A stretch of DNA of 64,000 bases. Source: JBCBGF01 sp038526915 (GTDB taxonomy: Bacteria; Pseudomonadota; Alphaproteobacteria; Rhodobacterales; Rhodobacteraceae). The translations under genes and the position numbers were made by a program. The notes beneath the pieces were generated by a model. The model did not search any database. It saw only the letters and a program-made list of their open reading frames with translations, and was not told the origin of the DNA. Positions 8,304-16,795 of the stretch are shown piece by piece. Within the stretch, counting starts at the first letter, position 1. The number at the start of each line of letters is the position of its first letter. The DNA is taken from assembly GCA_038526915.1 (NCBI GenBank), contig JBCBGF010000006.1:1-64000 (forward strand), read 5' to 3'.

Positions 8304-9419
8304 GTGCAGGCTCAGCCCCTCACATTCGAACAGATCTCGGACGCGCATGTTCGCCTCGGCGGCGATGCGACAGTGCATAACGTCACCGCGCTGCGCGCGC
8401 ATTTGGCCACGCTAGGCGACGGGCCCGTCACGCTCGATCTCGGGCCGCTCACCCGCATCGACACCGCTGGCGCCTGGGCGATTGCCGAGTACGGGCAGAG
8501 TCTCATCGGCGGGGCGGGGGCGCTGACCCTCGACAACACCTCCCCCGAAACCCACGAACTTCTGCGCAGCGTGCAAACCGCGCTGCGTGCGCCCGATCCC
8601 ACCGCAGACGCGCCCGCAGGCCTGACCGACCGGTTGGAGGCCATTGGACGCGCGGTCGCGGGCGCGGGCCGCTTTGTCCTCGAACTCACCGCCTTCATGG
8701 GCCTCTTTCTTGCCCGCCTCGCGCGCCTGATCGCCCACCCGCGCGAGTTCCGCCTGACCGCCCTCGTGGCGCATGCCGAAGACGTGGGCCTCCGCGCCGT
8801 GCCCATCGTGGCTCTCATGGCCTTCCTCATCGGCGTCGTCCTTGCCTTCCAGGGCTCAGCCCAGCTGCGCCAGTTCGGGGCCGAGGTCTTCGTGGTCGAT
8901 CTCATCGCCATCTCGATCCTGCGCGAACTTGGCATCCTTCTCACCGCGATCATCGTCGCGGGCCGCACCGCATCGGCCTTCACCGCGGCCATCGGCTCGA
9001 TGAAGATGCGCGAGGAGCTCGACGCCATGCGCACCCTCGGGCTCGACCCCGCGACGGTCCTCTTCGTGCCCCGCATCCTCGCCCTCCTTCTGATGCTGCC
9101 GGTTCTGGGCCTTATCGCCAATTTGATGGGGCTTTTCGGCGGGGCGCTCATGGCGTGGATCGAACTGGGGATCTCGCCGTCGATGTTCCGCACGCGATTG
9201 GTGGAGGGCACAGATGTCTCCCATGTCTTTGTGGGCCTGGTCAAAGCGCCGGTCTTCGCCCTGATCATCGGGGTCGTCGGCTGCCACGCGGGCATGCGCG
9301 TCGAAGGCAACGCGGAATCCCTCGGCCGCATGACCTCCAGCGCCGTCGTCACCGCGATTTTCGCCGTGATCGTGGCGGATGCGGCCTTTTCGATCTTCTT
9401 CGCCTCGGTGGGCCTGTGA
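8304..9419 (+). CDS. mlaE: MlaE-type ABC transporter permease with N-terminal STAS domain
   Basis: This is about 371 aa. Residues 1-90 form an STAS-like domain (VTLDLGPLTRIDTAGAWAIAEYG). The remainder is a MlaE permease with five or six membrane segments and the signature FVVDLIAISILRELGILLTAIIVAGR followed by GSMKMREELDAMRTLG. MlaE is the inner-membrane part of the system that moves phospholipids between the inner and outer membranes. In many bacteria the STAS protein is separate (MlaB); here it is fused. The start is uncertain: GTG 8304 or GTG 8265, both with weak ribosome binding sites. The stop overlaps the mlaF start. Confidence 0.88.
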   Translation: MQAQPLTFEQISDAHVRLGGDATVHNVTALRAHLATLGDGPVTLDLGPLTRIDTAGAWAIAEYGQSLIGGAGALTLDNTSPETHELLRSVQTALRAPDPTADAPAGLTDRLEAIGRAVAGAGRFVLELTAFMGLFLARLARLIAHPREFRLTALVAHAEDVGLRAVPIVALMAFLIGVVLAFQGSAQLRQFGAEVFVVDLIAISILRELGILLTAIIVAGRTASAFTAAIGSMKMREELDAMRTLGLDPATVLFVPRILALLLMLPVLGLIANLMGLFGGALMAWIELGISPSMFRTRLVEGTDVSHVFVGLVKAPVFALIIGVVGCHAGMRVEGNAESLGRMTSSAVVTAIFAVIVADAAFSIFFASVGL

Positions 9420-10219
9420 AAGACGCCAGCCAACCCCAGCCCATCATCCGCGTCCGCGGTGTGCGCAATCAGTTCGGCACCCATGTGGTGCATGACGGGC
9501 TCGATCTCGACATCTACCCGGGTGAGATCGTGGGCATCGTCGGCGGCTCGGGCACCGGCAAATCCGTCCTGTTGCGCACCATCGCGGGGCTCCAGACCCC
9601 CGCGGCGGGGTCCATCGAGGTTTTCGGCATCGACATCCTGCAAGCGGGGGAGGCGGGCCGCGCCGCGCTTGACGACAAATGGGGTGTGATGTTCCAGGAC
9701 GGTGCGCTTTTCTCCGCGCTCACTGTCCGCGAAAACATCGAGGTGCCGATGCAATCGGTGCCCGGCCTTGCCCCCGACATCCGCCGCGCGCTGGCTGACC
9801 TCAAGATCTCGATGGTGGGCCTGCCCTACCTTGCGGGCGACAAATACCCCTCCGAGCTTTCGGGCGGCATGCGCAAACGCGCAGGCCTCGCCCGTGCCCT
9901 CGCCCTCGATCCGCAGATCGTCTTCCTCGATGAACCCACCGCGGGCCTCGATCCGATCGGGGCCGCCGCCTTCGATGACCTGATCAAAAGCCTCAGCCGG
10001 TCCATGGGTCTGGCCGTCTTCCTGGTCACACACGATCTCGACACGCTTTACGCCATCTGCGACCGGATCGCGGTCTTGGCCGAAAAACGGGTGTTGGTCA
10101 CCGGCACGTTGACTGACATGCTGTCGGTTGATCATCCTTGGGTGAAAGAGTACTTCCACGGTCCGCGCGCCCGCGCGGTTTTTGAAGCGCCGGGCCTTGG
10201 GTCTGGCAAGGACAGCTAA
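9416..10219 (+). CDS. mlaF: MlaF-type ABC transporter ATPase
   Basis: This 267-aa ATPase begins at a GTG that overlaps the mlaE stop (GTGA). Walker A is GGSGTGKSVL, the Q-loop is in GVMFQDGALF, the ABC signature is LSGGMRKRAGLARAL, Walker B is IVFLDEPTAGLDP, and the H-loop is LVTHDLDT. It drives lipid movement through MlaE. The longer open frame extending upstream overlaps mlaE and is not the real start. Confidence 0.93.
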   Translation: MKDASQPQPIIRVRGVRNQFGTHVVHDGLDLDIYPGEIVGIVGGSGTGKSVLLRTIAGLQTPAAGSIEVFGIDILQAGEAGRAALDDKWGVMFQDGALFSALTVRENIEVPMQSVPGLAPDIRRALADLKISMVGLPYLAGDKYPSELSGGMRKRAGLARALALDPQIVFLDEPTAGLDPIGAAAFDDLIKSLSRSMGLAVFLVTHDLDTLYAICDRIAVLAEKRVLVTGTLTDMLSVDHPWVKEYFHGPRARAVFEAPGLGSGKDS

Positions 10220-10221
10220 CC

Positions 10222-11949
10222 ATGGAAACCCGCGCAAACTACGTTCTCATCGGCGCTTTCGCCGTCGCAGGGTTCATCGGTATCCTGTTGTTTTTCCTCT
10301 GGTTCGCGCGGGTCGAGTTCGATCAGCAGTTTGCCTATTACGACATCGACTTCACCTCTGTCTCAGGCCTCAGCGAAGCCTCTGACGTGCGCTTTGCGGG
10401 CCTGCCGGTGGGGCAGGTGGTCGATGTGCGCCTGTCGCCTGAGGCCGATGGCCGCGTCCGCGTCCGGATCGAGGTTGAACGCGACACGCCCGTGCGCACC
10501 GATAGCGAGGCCACCATCGAATCGCTCGGCGTCACCGGTGTGTCCTTCGTGGGCCTCAACGCAGGCAGCACTGATGCCCCCCTGCTGACTGTGGCCTCCG
10601 ACGACACCGTGCCGATGATCCCGGCCGGCCAGTCCGTCTTCCAATCGCTCACCGAAGACGCTCCTGCCGTGGTCGAGGAAACGCTGGGCGTCGTGCGCGA
10701 GCTTCGCGCGCTGTTGGGCGAGGGGAACCAAGAACGGGTGCAGACGATCCTTGAAAACCTCGAAGAAAGCTCTGCCGCCTTCGCCCAGGCGCTTGAGGAT
10801 TTCTCCGATGTGAGCGGCACGGTCTCGGCCTTCGCCAGCGAAATCGATCAGTTCAACGATACACTTACCGCGCTGACCAGCGATGTCTCGGGCGTGCTCC
10901 AGGCCGCCCAATCCACCCTGACAGCGGTGGAGGCGCTGTCGAAAGACGCCCAGGGCCTCGTCGCCGAGGGCACCAAGACGCTGGCCGACGCGCAGGCCCC
11001 CATCGCCGCCGTGAACGCGTACGTAACCGAAGACCTCAAGACCGCCACCACCCAACTCACCACCACCGTCGCCGCGATCGAGGCGCGGATCGACGCGCTA
11101 GGCACCCGCGCCGAGGCGCTGATGGCCACCTACGCCACCACCGGCACCACCGCCACCAGCCGCCTGTCCGAGGCGCAGGCCACGATTGAGGCCACCAACG
11201 CCCTGATCGCGCGCATGGATGAGGCGCTGGTCAGCGTCAACACCGCCGCGCAAAGCCTTGACGGGCTGATCGAAACCGGTGCCACGCCCCTCGTTTCTGA
11301 ACTGCGCGCCGCCACCACCCAGGCCACCGCCGTCATCACCGCCACGGAAAAAGACCTGCCCGCGATCCTCGCCGATATCCGCAAGGCCACGACCGACGCC
11401 ACCACCGCCGTCTCCGCCGTGGCCCAGGATCTCTCCGCCGCCTCGGGCCAGATCGACGGGCTGACGACCACAGCCACGGCGACGCTTGCCACCGCCCAGA
11501 CCACCTTTGCCAATGCCAACACCACCCTCACCGCGATCAACGGCGCGTTGGAGCGTGGGGATGCGGCGCTGGTGGCCGCTGAAAAGGCCTTCTCTGGCGC
11601 AGACCGGGTCATCAACGAAGATGTCAGCGCCATCACCACCCGCCTCAGTGCCACCCTCGAAGAGCTTGATAAAGCGGTGCAAAGCGTGGCCGCCGAGATC
11701 CCCGAAGTCACCACCGAACTGCGCTCGGCCAGCCGGTCCGCGCAATCGGCCTTCGCCCAGATCGAAGGCGCGGTGGGCGAAACCTCCCCCGCCGTGCGCG
11801 CCTTTGCCACCGACGCCCTGCCGCAGTTCGGGCGGCTGGCGCAGGAAACCCGCGCGCTGATCGAAAACCTCGACGCGCTGACCCAGCAACTGCAACGCAA
11901 CCCCAGCCGCCTGTTCCTCGATCCCGGCGCGCCGGAATACAGAAGGTAG
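10222..11949 (+). CDS. mlaD: MlaD/MCE-domain protein with long coiled C-terminal region
   Basis: This is 575 aa. One N-terminal membrane anchor (about residues 7-28) is followed by an MCE domain (about 40-115; SGLSEASDVRFAGLPVGQVVDV). A very long Ala/Thr/Glu-rich helical region of about 400 residues then contains many AxxT-type repeats. E. coli MlaD is about 180 aa, so this resembles the larger Pqi/Yeb-like or alphaproteobacterial form in which the helices may build a periplasm-spanning conduit. That is inference. It starts 2 nt after mlaF. Confidence 0.88.
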   Translation: METRANYVLIGAFAVAGFIGILLFFLWFARVEFDQQFAYYDIDFTSVSGLSEASDVRFAGLPVGQVVDVRLSPEADGRVRVRIEVERDTPVRTDSEATIESLGVTGVSFVGLNAGSTDAPLLTVASDDTVPMIPAGQSVFQSLTEDAPAVVEETLGVVRELRALLGEGNQERVQTILENLEESSAAFAQALEDFSDVSGTVSAFASEIDQFNDTLTALTSDVSGVLQAAQSTLTAVEALSKDAQGLVAEGTKTLADAQAPIAAVNAYVTEDLKTATTQLTTTVAAIEARIDALGTRAEALMATYATTGTTATSRLSEAQATIEATNALIARMDEALVSVNTAAQSLDGLIETGATPLVSELRAATTQATAVITATEKDLPAILADIRKATTDATTAVSAVAQDLSAASGQIDGLTTTATATLATAQTTFANANTTLTAINGALERGDAALVAAEKAFSGADRVINEDVSAITTRLSATLEELDKAVQSVAAEIPEVTTELRSASRSAQSAFAQIEGAVGETSPAVRAFATDALPQFGRLAQETRALIENLDALTQQLQRNPSRLFLDPGAPEYRR

Positions 11950-11954
11950 GCGTG

Positions 11955-12566
11955 ATGCGCCACATGGTCCTTTGGGCGCTTCTTGCCCTGACACTCCCCG
12001 GCTGCACTGCGATCTCGGCGGTCAGCGATGCCACCCGCGTGCTTGCCGTGTATGAGCTGCGCACCCCCGCCGCCCCCCGCCGCGGCGCGCCCCAGGGGCT
12101 GGAACTGGTGGTCGAGGAACCGATTGCCTCAGGCGCGCTGACGACCGAACGCATCATGATCCGCCCCGGGCCCTTCCAGGCGCAATACCTGCCCGAGGCG
12201 CAGTGGGCCGATCCCGCGCCGATCATGCTGCAAACGCTGCTGGTGCGCACGCTGACCGAAAGCGGCACCTTCACCTCGGTCGGCCGTCGCCCCGTCGGCA
12301 CCCGCGCGGACTTCGCGGTCCTCAGCGAACTCACTGATTTTCAGGCCGAAACCGCGGGGGAGGGGGCGACGGTGCGCGTGGCCCTCCGCCTGCGCCTCGC
12401 GCGCGAAAGCGATGCCCGCGTCATCGCCAGCCGGGGGTTCCAGGCCACACAAGCCGCACCCAACACCAACCCGCAAACGCTTGTCTCAGCGTTTGATGCC
12501 GCGACCTCGGCCTTGCTGATCGAGGCAAGCGGGTGGATCTCGGGGCGGATCGCCGGAGCGTCGTAG
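11955..12566 (+). CDS. ABC-type transport auxiliary lipoprotein (PqiC/LptE-like)
   Basis: This is about 203 aa with a lipoprotein signal peptide ending in the lipobox LPGC (Cys near residue 17). The domain resembles the ABC-transport auxiliary component family (YELRTPAAP, LVVEEPIASGALTTERIMI, DFAVLSELTDFQAE). Such lipoproteins accompany MCE transporters at the outer membrane. A GTG at 11952 is an alternative start. It is the last gene of the mla operon. Confidence 0.82.
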   Translation: MRHMVLWALLALTLPGCTAISAVSDATRVLAVYELRTPAAPRRGAPQGLELVVEEPIASGALTTERIMIRPGPFQAQYLPEAQWADPAPIMLQTLLVRTLTESGTFTSVGRRPVGTRADFAVLSELTDFQAETAGEGATVRVALRLRLARESDARVIASRGFQATQAAPNTNPQTLVSAFDAATSALLIEASGWISGRIAGAS

Positions 12567-12723
12567 CACAAGAATTGTAGCAGATCGGATGCGATAGTGT
12601 CCGGCGATACGCGCCCTGACAAGCCGCTTGCGGACGCCGATGACCCGCACGGTGACGCAGCTTATGCGGGTGGTAGTCTCACTCTGTACGTGAAACGACA
12701 CATCGGTTGTAAGGCTGGTTATT

Positions 12724-12768
12724 TGGAGCGGGCGATGAGATTCGAACTCACGACCCTTACCTTGGCAA
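12724..12768 (-). repeat. tRNA-Gly 3'-end fragment: attachment site of an integrative element
   Basis: The minus strand carries the last 45 nt of a tRNA-Gly(GCC): TTGCCAAG of the anticodon arm, the complete T arm (GTTCGAATC loop) and the 3' acceptor strand CGCCCGCTCCA. The 5' half is absent, because the sequence on the far side does not fold into D arm or acceptor. Tyrosine integrases commonly insert into tRNA 3' ends and leave such duplicated fragments. An integrase gene begins 250 bp away. The intact tRNA-Gly is not in this window. Confidence 0.85.
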
Positions 12769-12779
12769 CCTCCTTCCGG

Positions 12780-12823
12780 CGTTTTCGCTAAAGAACGTTT
12801 CTCTGCGAAGAAACGCGAAAACG
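12780..12823. repeat. nested inverted repeat next to the att fragment
   Basis: CGTTTTCGC is inverted as GCGAAAACG 26 nt later, and inside lies a second palindrome (CGTTTCT / AGAAACG). It sits 11 nt from the tRNA fragment, where integrase arm or excisionase sites are usual, but it could also be a simple hairpin. Confidence 0.45.
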
Positions 12824-13020
12824 TGCGCTGTTTCAAAAGCTTATATTGAGCTCATCCTACCCGAGGCTACGCTGGAACCTGTCGCGGCTTTCGCCCGGCG
12901 CGTTCCCCCCTGCTTCCCCGGCAATGCTGCGCCTGCACAGGGAAGCATCCGCCCCGTCGTTTCCGGGCGCCCATTACCACTATGCCGATCCCTCCAATTT
13001 CTGAGAAAGGGCCTGACGAC

Positions 13021-14322
13021 ATGCCGAAACTCACCAAGCGAACCGTTGACGCCGTCTGCCCTGATCCCGCTCGCGACATCTTTTTGTGGGATAGCGAACT
13101 CCGCGGGTTCGGCCTTAGAGTAAAGCCAAGCGGCACAAAGTCTTTCCTGATCCAATACCGCAACGGGGAGGGTCGAACCCGGCGCTGCGTCCTCGGCCGA
13201 GTCGGAGTGCTTACGCCCGAGCGCGCGCGGCGCCTCGCACGAGTTAAGCTTGCCTCCGTTATCGAAGGAAAGGACCCCGCTGAGGATCGCCGGACTGCGC
13301 GCAAGGACCTGACCATCCGCGACGTATGCGATTGGTATCTGTCCGAAGCCGGGGCAGGGCGGATCCTGGGGCGCAACCGCAGGCCGATCAAGGCGTCAAC
13401 GCTTGCTGGCGATCGCAGCCGCATCGAGTCGCATATCAAACCACTGTTCGGTCACCGAGTGGTAACGCACCTCAAACTGGCCGATGTCGAAGGACTTCAA
13501 GCCGATATCGCCGCTGGAAAATCGGCTTGTCCTCGGCGCGCTGGGCGCGGTGGGCACCCCGCTGGCGGCGCTGGCACTGCCGGCCGCTGCATGACCACGC
13601 TGCGCAGCCTCTTGAACCATGCCCTGCGCCTGGGCATCATAGACCGCAATCCAGCGAACGGCGTGCGCATCATGGCCTCGCAAAAAAACAAGCGCTGGCT
13701 CGGCGCCGGCGAAGTGCGCCATTTCGGAAAAGTCCTGCGTCAGATGGAAAAGGAGGGTGAGCATCCCACCGGCATCGCCGCGATCCGCACGCTTCTTCTG
13801 ACCGGGTTTCGGCGAATGGAGGTGCTCGGCTTGCGCCGTGACTGGATTGATGTTGAAGGCAACTGTGTTGCCTTTCCTGATACGAAATCAGGTGCCCAAA
13901 TGCGGGTGATCGGCGATGCTGCCCTCATTGATCTCGTAGAAACGTCTGATCGCGACAGCTCGCCATATGTCTTCCCCGCCGATTGGGGCGACGGCCATTT
14001 CGTCGGCATCGTCCGCGTCCTTGATCGCATCTGCGCGCGTGCAGGCTTGGCAGACGTGACGCCGCACACCATGCGCCATACCTTTGCGAGCCTTGCTGCA
14101 TCTATGGGATTTAGCGAGCTGACCGTCGCCGGTCTTCTGGGACATGGCTCTCGCGGTGTCACCCAGCGGTACGTGCATCTCGACACGGCGCTTATTGTTG
14201 CTGCAAACGAAGTATCGGCGGAGATTGCTGCCCTCCTAGGCGGGCGCGAGATCCATACACCCAGACCGGCAAGAGAGCGGCAGAGTCTGATTTTGCCAGC
14301 TTTGCGTAGCACGCAAGAGTAA
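13021..14322 (+). CDS. int: tyrosine recombinase / phage-type integrase
   Basis: This is 433 aa. An N-terminal DUF4102-like arm-binding domain (LRGFGLRVKPSGTKSFL, about residues 20-90) precedes a core-binding domain (95-205). The catalytic domain has Arg264 (TGFRRMEVLGL), Lys289, His349-x-x-Arg352 (PHTMRHTF), His375 (LLGHGS) and nucleophile Tyr384 (QRYVHLD), so all active-site residues are present. The ATG at 13021 fits the family; an upstream ATG at 12982 adds 13 residues. It neighbours a tRNA-Gly fragment but no other phage or conjugation gene, so the element appears reduced or the other genes are unrecognisable. Confidence 0.92.
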   Translation: MPKLTKRTVDAVCPDPARDIFLWDSELRGFGLRVKPSGTKSFLIQYRNGEGRTRRCVLGRVGVLTPERARRLARVKLASVIEGKDPAEDRRTARKDLTIRDVCDWYLSEAGAGRILGRNRRPIKASTLAGDRSRIESHIKPLFGHRVVTHLKLADVEGLQADIAAGKSACPRRAGRGGHPAGGAGTAGRCMTTLRSLLNHALRLGIIDRNPANGVRIMASQKNKRWLGAGEVRHFGKVLRQMEKEGEHPTGIAAIRTLLLTGFRRMEVLGLRRDWIDVEGNCVAFPDTKSGAQMRVIGDAALIDLVETSDRDSSPYVFPADWGDGHFVGIVRVLDRICARAGLADVTPHTMRHTFASLAASMGFSELTVAGLLGHGSRGVTQRYVHLDTALIVAANEVSAEIAALLGGREIHTPRPARERQSLILPALRSTQE

Positions 14323-14655
14323 TGTCAGCCGTTCATGGAAACGCAGCTATCTACCATACGCGTCCAAGGTGCGGACATCAGCCTGTTTATGGTGAACCGT
14401 AGGACGCCCACCTGGACCTATGAACAACGCAATTGGTGAACTGCCTTTGAACGCAAGCAGCTTCGGCAGCACCCTCAGTCCTTAGGCGGCAGATCCTCCA
14501 ACCCGCGCGATGCCATTCAGGCGCACAACGACAAAGCCGTCCCCGCGAGCGATGCGATCAGCTGTGCACACCAGCCGCCGCCAGACCTCCCGTGGCGACA
14601 TATACTCCAGGCCTGACGCGAAGAAACGCAAGCGCCCTGGTGGGAAGCCCACGCA
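14323..14655. other. gene-free stretch downstream of the integrase
   Basis: About 330 bp hold only short frames without family resemblance. No second att copy, terminator or tRNA is recognisable. Composition is less regular than the flanking genes, consistent with degenerate element DNA. Confidence 0.4.
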
Positions 14656-15657
14656 TCACCCGCCGGGTTGCCGACCGACCGTCACCGCCGCCATCTCATC
14701 AGCCGGCCATTCGCACTGAAACCGCAAGCCCTCGGGCCGCCAATCAAAGGTCGGACGCCCGCTGAAGGTCGCAGCCGTCATTGAGTTCAGCACCTGCATC
14801 CCAAACCCGCCGGTCTTCGTCGGTGCCTTCACCTCATAAGCCGCATCTTCGTGCCATTGCAGCCGCAAGACGTTCCCCTCGATCTCAAGCCGAAGCCGCA
14901 CCTTCCCGGCCTCGCTCGCCAGCGCGCCGTGTTTCAGCGCGTTTGTCATCAACTCGTTCAGCACCAGCGTGAGTGTCTGCGCCGCCGTGTCATTCAACGC
15001 AAAGCTGTCCACATCGCGGTGTACAGCGCGCCCGTCAACGGGCCGCAACACGGCATCCACCAATGCTTCGGTCGAGGTCCCTTTGCCCCGGGCTGACAGT
15101 ATAAGGTCATTGAGGGCGGCCAGGGCATTGATGCGCTCGGTAAAGGCCGAGGACAGCGCATTCACATCCGATGCTGACCGGGCCGTGCTGCGAAAAATGC
15201 TCAATACGATCGTCAGGATGTTCTTCACACGGTGGGCCATCTCGCCCGCCACCAGGTCCGAGCGTTCCTGAGACACCCGCGTGTCGGTCACGTCGTAATT
15301 TACACCAACCAGCACGCGTGCGCCGTCAGGCGCTTTGGTCAACTGGCCCTGACCGGCAAGCCAGATCGTTTGCCCGTCAGGGCGATTGAACCGAAACTCA
15401 ACGCTGAAGGTCCCGTCAGCGGCCAGTGCCTCTTCCAGCGCCAATGAGATATAAGGGCGGTCGTCGCCATGAACATGGGCGGTAAAGTCGTCAACGGGAA
15501 GCCGGGCAGGGGCGTCTGTCAGCCCCGTCATAGACCGCAATGTCTCATCGATCTCGCAGTCACCTGAATCGATATACCAGATCCACCGCCCGACCTCGCC
15601 CGCGCGCACGGCCAGCGAACGCCAGTTGAAGTCGCCGCCAAATTGTTCGGTCTTCAC
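14656..15657 (-). CDS. PAS-HWE/HisKA_2-type sensor histidine kinase
   Basis: This 333-aa soluble kinase has a PAS domain at about residues 12-130 (RAGEVGRWIWYIDSGDCEID, RFNRPDGQTIWLAGQG). A phosphoacceptor helix with His in GEMAHRVKNILTIVLSIFR follows, then an ATPase domain with N-box LVLNELMTNALKHGAL and GGFGMQVLNSM. HWE/HisKA_2 kinases commonly feed PhyR in alphaproteobacterial stress signalling, so it is a candidate input for the PhyR proteins here. GTG 15657 is chosen because GGAGGG lies 7-8 nt upstream. No EcfG promoter is seen before it. Confidence 0.82.
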   Translation of the reverse strand: MKTEQFGGDFNWRSLAVRAGEVGRWIWYIDSGDCEIDETLRSMTGLTDAPARLPVDDFTAHVHGDDRPYISLALEEALAADGTFSVEFRFNRPDGQTIWLAGQGQLTKAPDGARVLVGVNYDVTDTRVSQERSDLVAGEMAHRVKNILTIVLSIFRSTARSASDVNALSSAFTERINALAALNDLILSARGKGTSTEALVDAVLRPVDGRAVHRDVDSFALNDTAAQTLTLVLNELMTNALKHGALASEAGKVRLRLEIEGNVLRLQWHEDAAYEVKAPTKTGGFGMQVLNSMTAATFSGRPTFDWRPEGLRFQCEWPADEMAAVTVGRQPGG

Positions 15658-15794
15658 CGTGTGCCCTCCACCGCACTGCTTAAAGGAGCGCGGCCCGTTG
15701 GATAATGATCCCTGAACGCCCAACCGCCGAAATAGTTCCCGAGAAAATGACGGCAAACCGGTTCAACCACCCGCCTGCGCAGTCGTCCGGCTGT

Positions 15795-16547
15795 CTACAA
15801 GCTGAACTCCGACAGATGGTCGGGATTGAACTCCGACATCGCGATCAACCCCGGCACATCGTCCAACCGCAGCCAATCCTTGTCCACCGTGACAAGCCCC
15901 GCCTCGCGCAGGCGTTTCAGCGACCGGTTCACATGCACTAGGCTGAGGCCCAGCGTATCGGCCAGATCCGTCTGGGTCATCGGCATCTCGATCCAGGGCC
16001 CGTTGGCCTCGCCGATCAGATCCAGCCGGTGCCACAGCTCCAACAGAAAATGCGCGAGCCGTTCGGGTGCCGCCAGCCGCCCCAGCCGTACCGTCTGATC
16101 GCCTAGGATCGAAAACTCCCGCGCCGTGCACCAGCTCAGGCCCGCAGCCAGTACCGGATAGCGCTGCGAGATCTCGATCATCCGCCGCGGATCCACGGCG
16201 GCCAGCGTCAGCGGTGTGAGCGCCGCCGCGCCATAGGTGGCCTGCGCCCGGAAATTGATATGAAGCCCCAGAATATCGCCCGGCAACGCATAGCTCAGGA
16301 TCTGCCGCCGCCCGTTCGAGAGCAGCATGTAGCGGATCGCCCACCCCTCCATCACCACGAAGGTGGTGCGAAAATCGGTTCCGTACTCGACGAAGTCGAC
16401 ACCCTTGTCCACGTCCACAATGTTGTTCTGAAGCCCTTCCATGAAGCCGATCTCTTCTTCCGACATCAGGCACATCGCACCCAGCTTGCGCACCAGCGCG
16501 GTCTTCGCCTCGGGCGGGATCGGGATATCGAGAGCTTCGGATGCCAT
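15795..16547 (-). CDS. Crp/Fnr-family transcriptional regulator
   Basis: This is 250 aa. A cyclic-nucleotide-binding-like beta roll occupies about residues 30-150 (VVMEGWAIRYMLLSNGRRQILSYALPGDILG). A winged helix-turn-helix follows (MTQTDLADTLGLSLVHVNRSLKRLREAGLV). No N-terminal cysteine cluster for an Fe-S centre is present, so it is not an oxygen-sensing Fnr. This subtype is abundant in Rhodobacterales and often flanks stress genes. A second member lies at 48818. Confidence 0.87.
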   Translation of the reverse strand: MASEALDIPIPPEAKTALVRKLGAMCLMSEEEIGFMEGLQNNIVDVDKGVDFVEYGTDFRTTFVVMEGWAIRYMLLSNGRRQILSYALPGDILGLHINFRAQATYGAAALTPLTLAAVDPRRMIEISQRYPVLAAGLSWCTAREFSILGDQTVRLGRLAAPERLAHFLLELWHRLDLIGEANGPWIEMPMTQTDLADTLGLSLVHVNRSLKRLREAGLVTVDKDWLRLDDVPGLIAMSEFNPDHLSEFSL

Positions 16548-16747
16548 AGCGGCCTTCGCGGGTCAGGAACGGACGCCTTGCCTTACCACACGCCAAGAAC
16601 ACGGCAATTGAATTGCATCGCTCTCCGCAAACGCATCCCGCACACAGGCCTTTTTCGATCAGGTTCCCCAAGATTTGCGCAAAGGAAAGGCAAAACGGCA
16701 TGGACACTCAGGCAGGGGCTGAGCACCGCAACAAATAGCCACCTCCG

Positions 16748-16773
16748 GGAACCCCGCACGCACTTGGTGCGTT
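16748..16773 (+). promoter_or_regulatory. EcfG-type promoter for the AI-2E-family transporter
   Basis: GGAAC at 16748-16752, 17-nt spacer, CGTT at 16770-16773, 22 nt before the ATG. This is an exact match to the general-stress sigma consensus. Confidence 0.85.
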
Positions 16774-16795
16774 TCCCATCGAAAGGGGATCCCCC

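Larger units (their letters stand above)
12567..13020. other. gene-free stretch holding the att scar
   Basis: About 450 bp separate the mla operon from the integrase. The only recognisable contents are the tRNA-Gly 3' fragment and a nested inverted repeat, described separately. No real gene is visible. Confidence 0.6.

Noticed and set aside
8312..10237. 641-aa minus-strand open frame
   Set aside because: It is antisense to mlaE and mlaF, which have full family motifs. The frame is open only because of high GC and codon bias.
11098..11994. 298-aa Gly-rich minus-strand frame
   Set aside because: It is antisense to the Ala/Thr-rich tail of MlaD. The Gly/Arg-rich translation is a mirror of that composition.
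12724..12768. Considered as a complete tRNA-Gly gene
   Set aside because: The D arm, the 5' acceptor strand and half the anticodon stem are missing, so only a 3' fragment is present.
14510..14719. 69-aa basic frame after the integrase
   Set aside because: It overlaps the 3' end of the HWE kinase on the other strand, has low-complexity Arg/Ser composition and no ribosome site.
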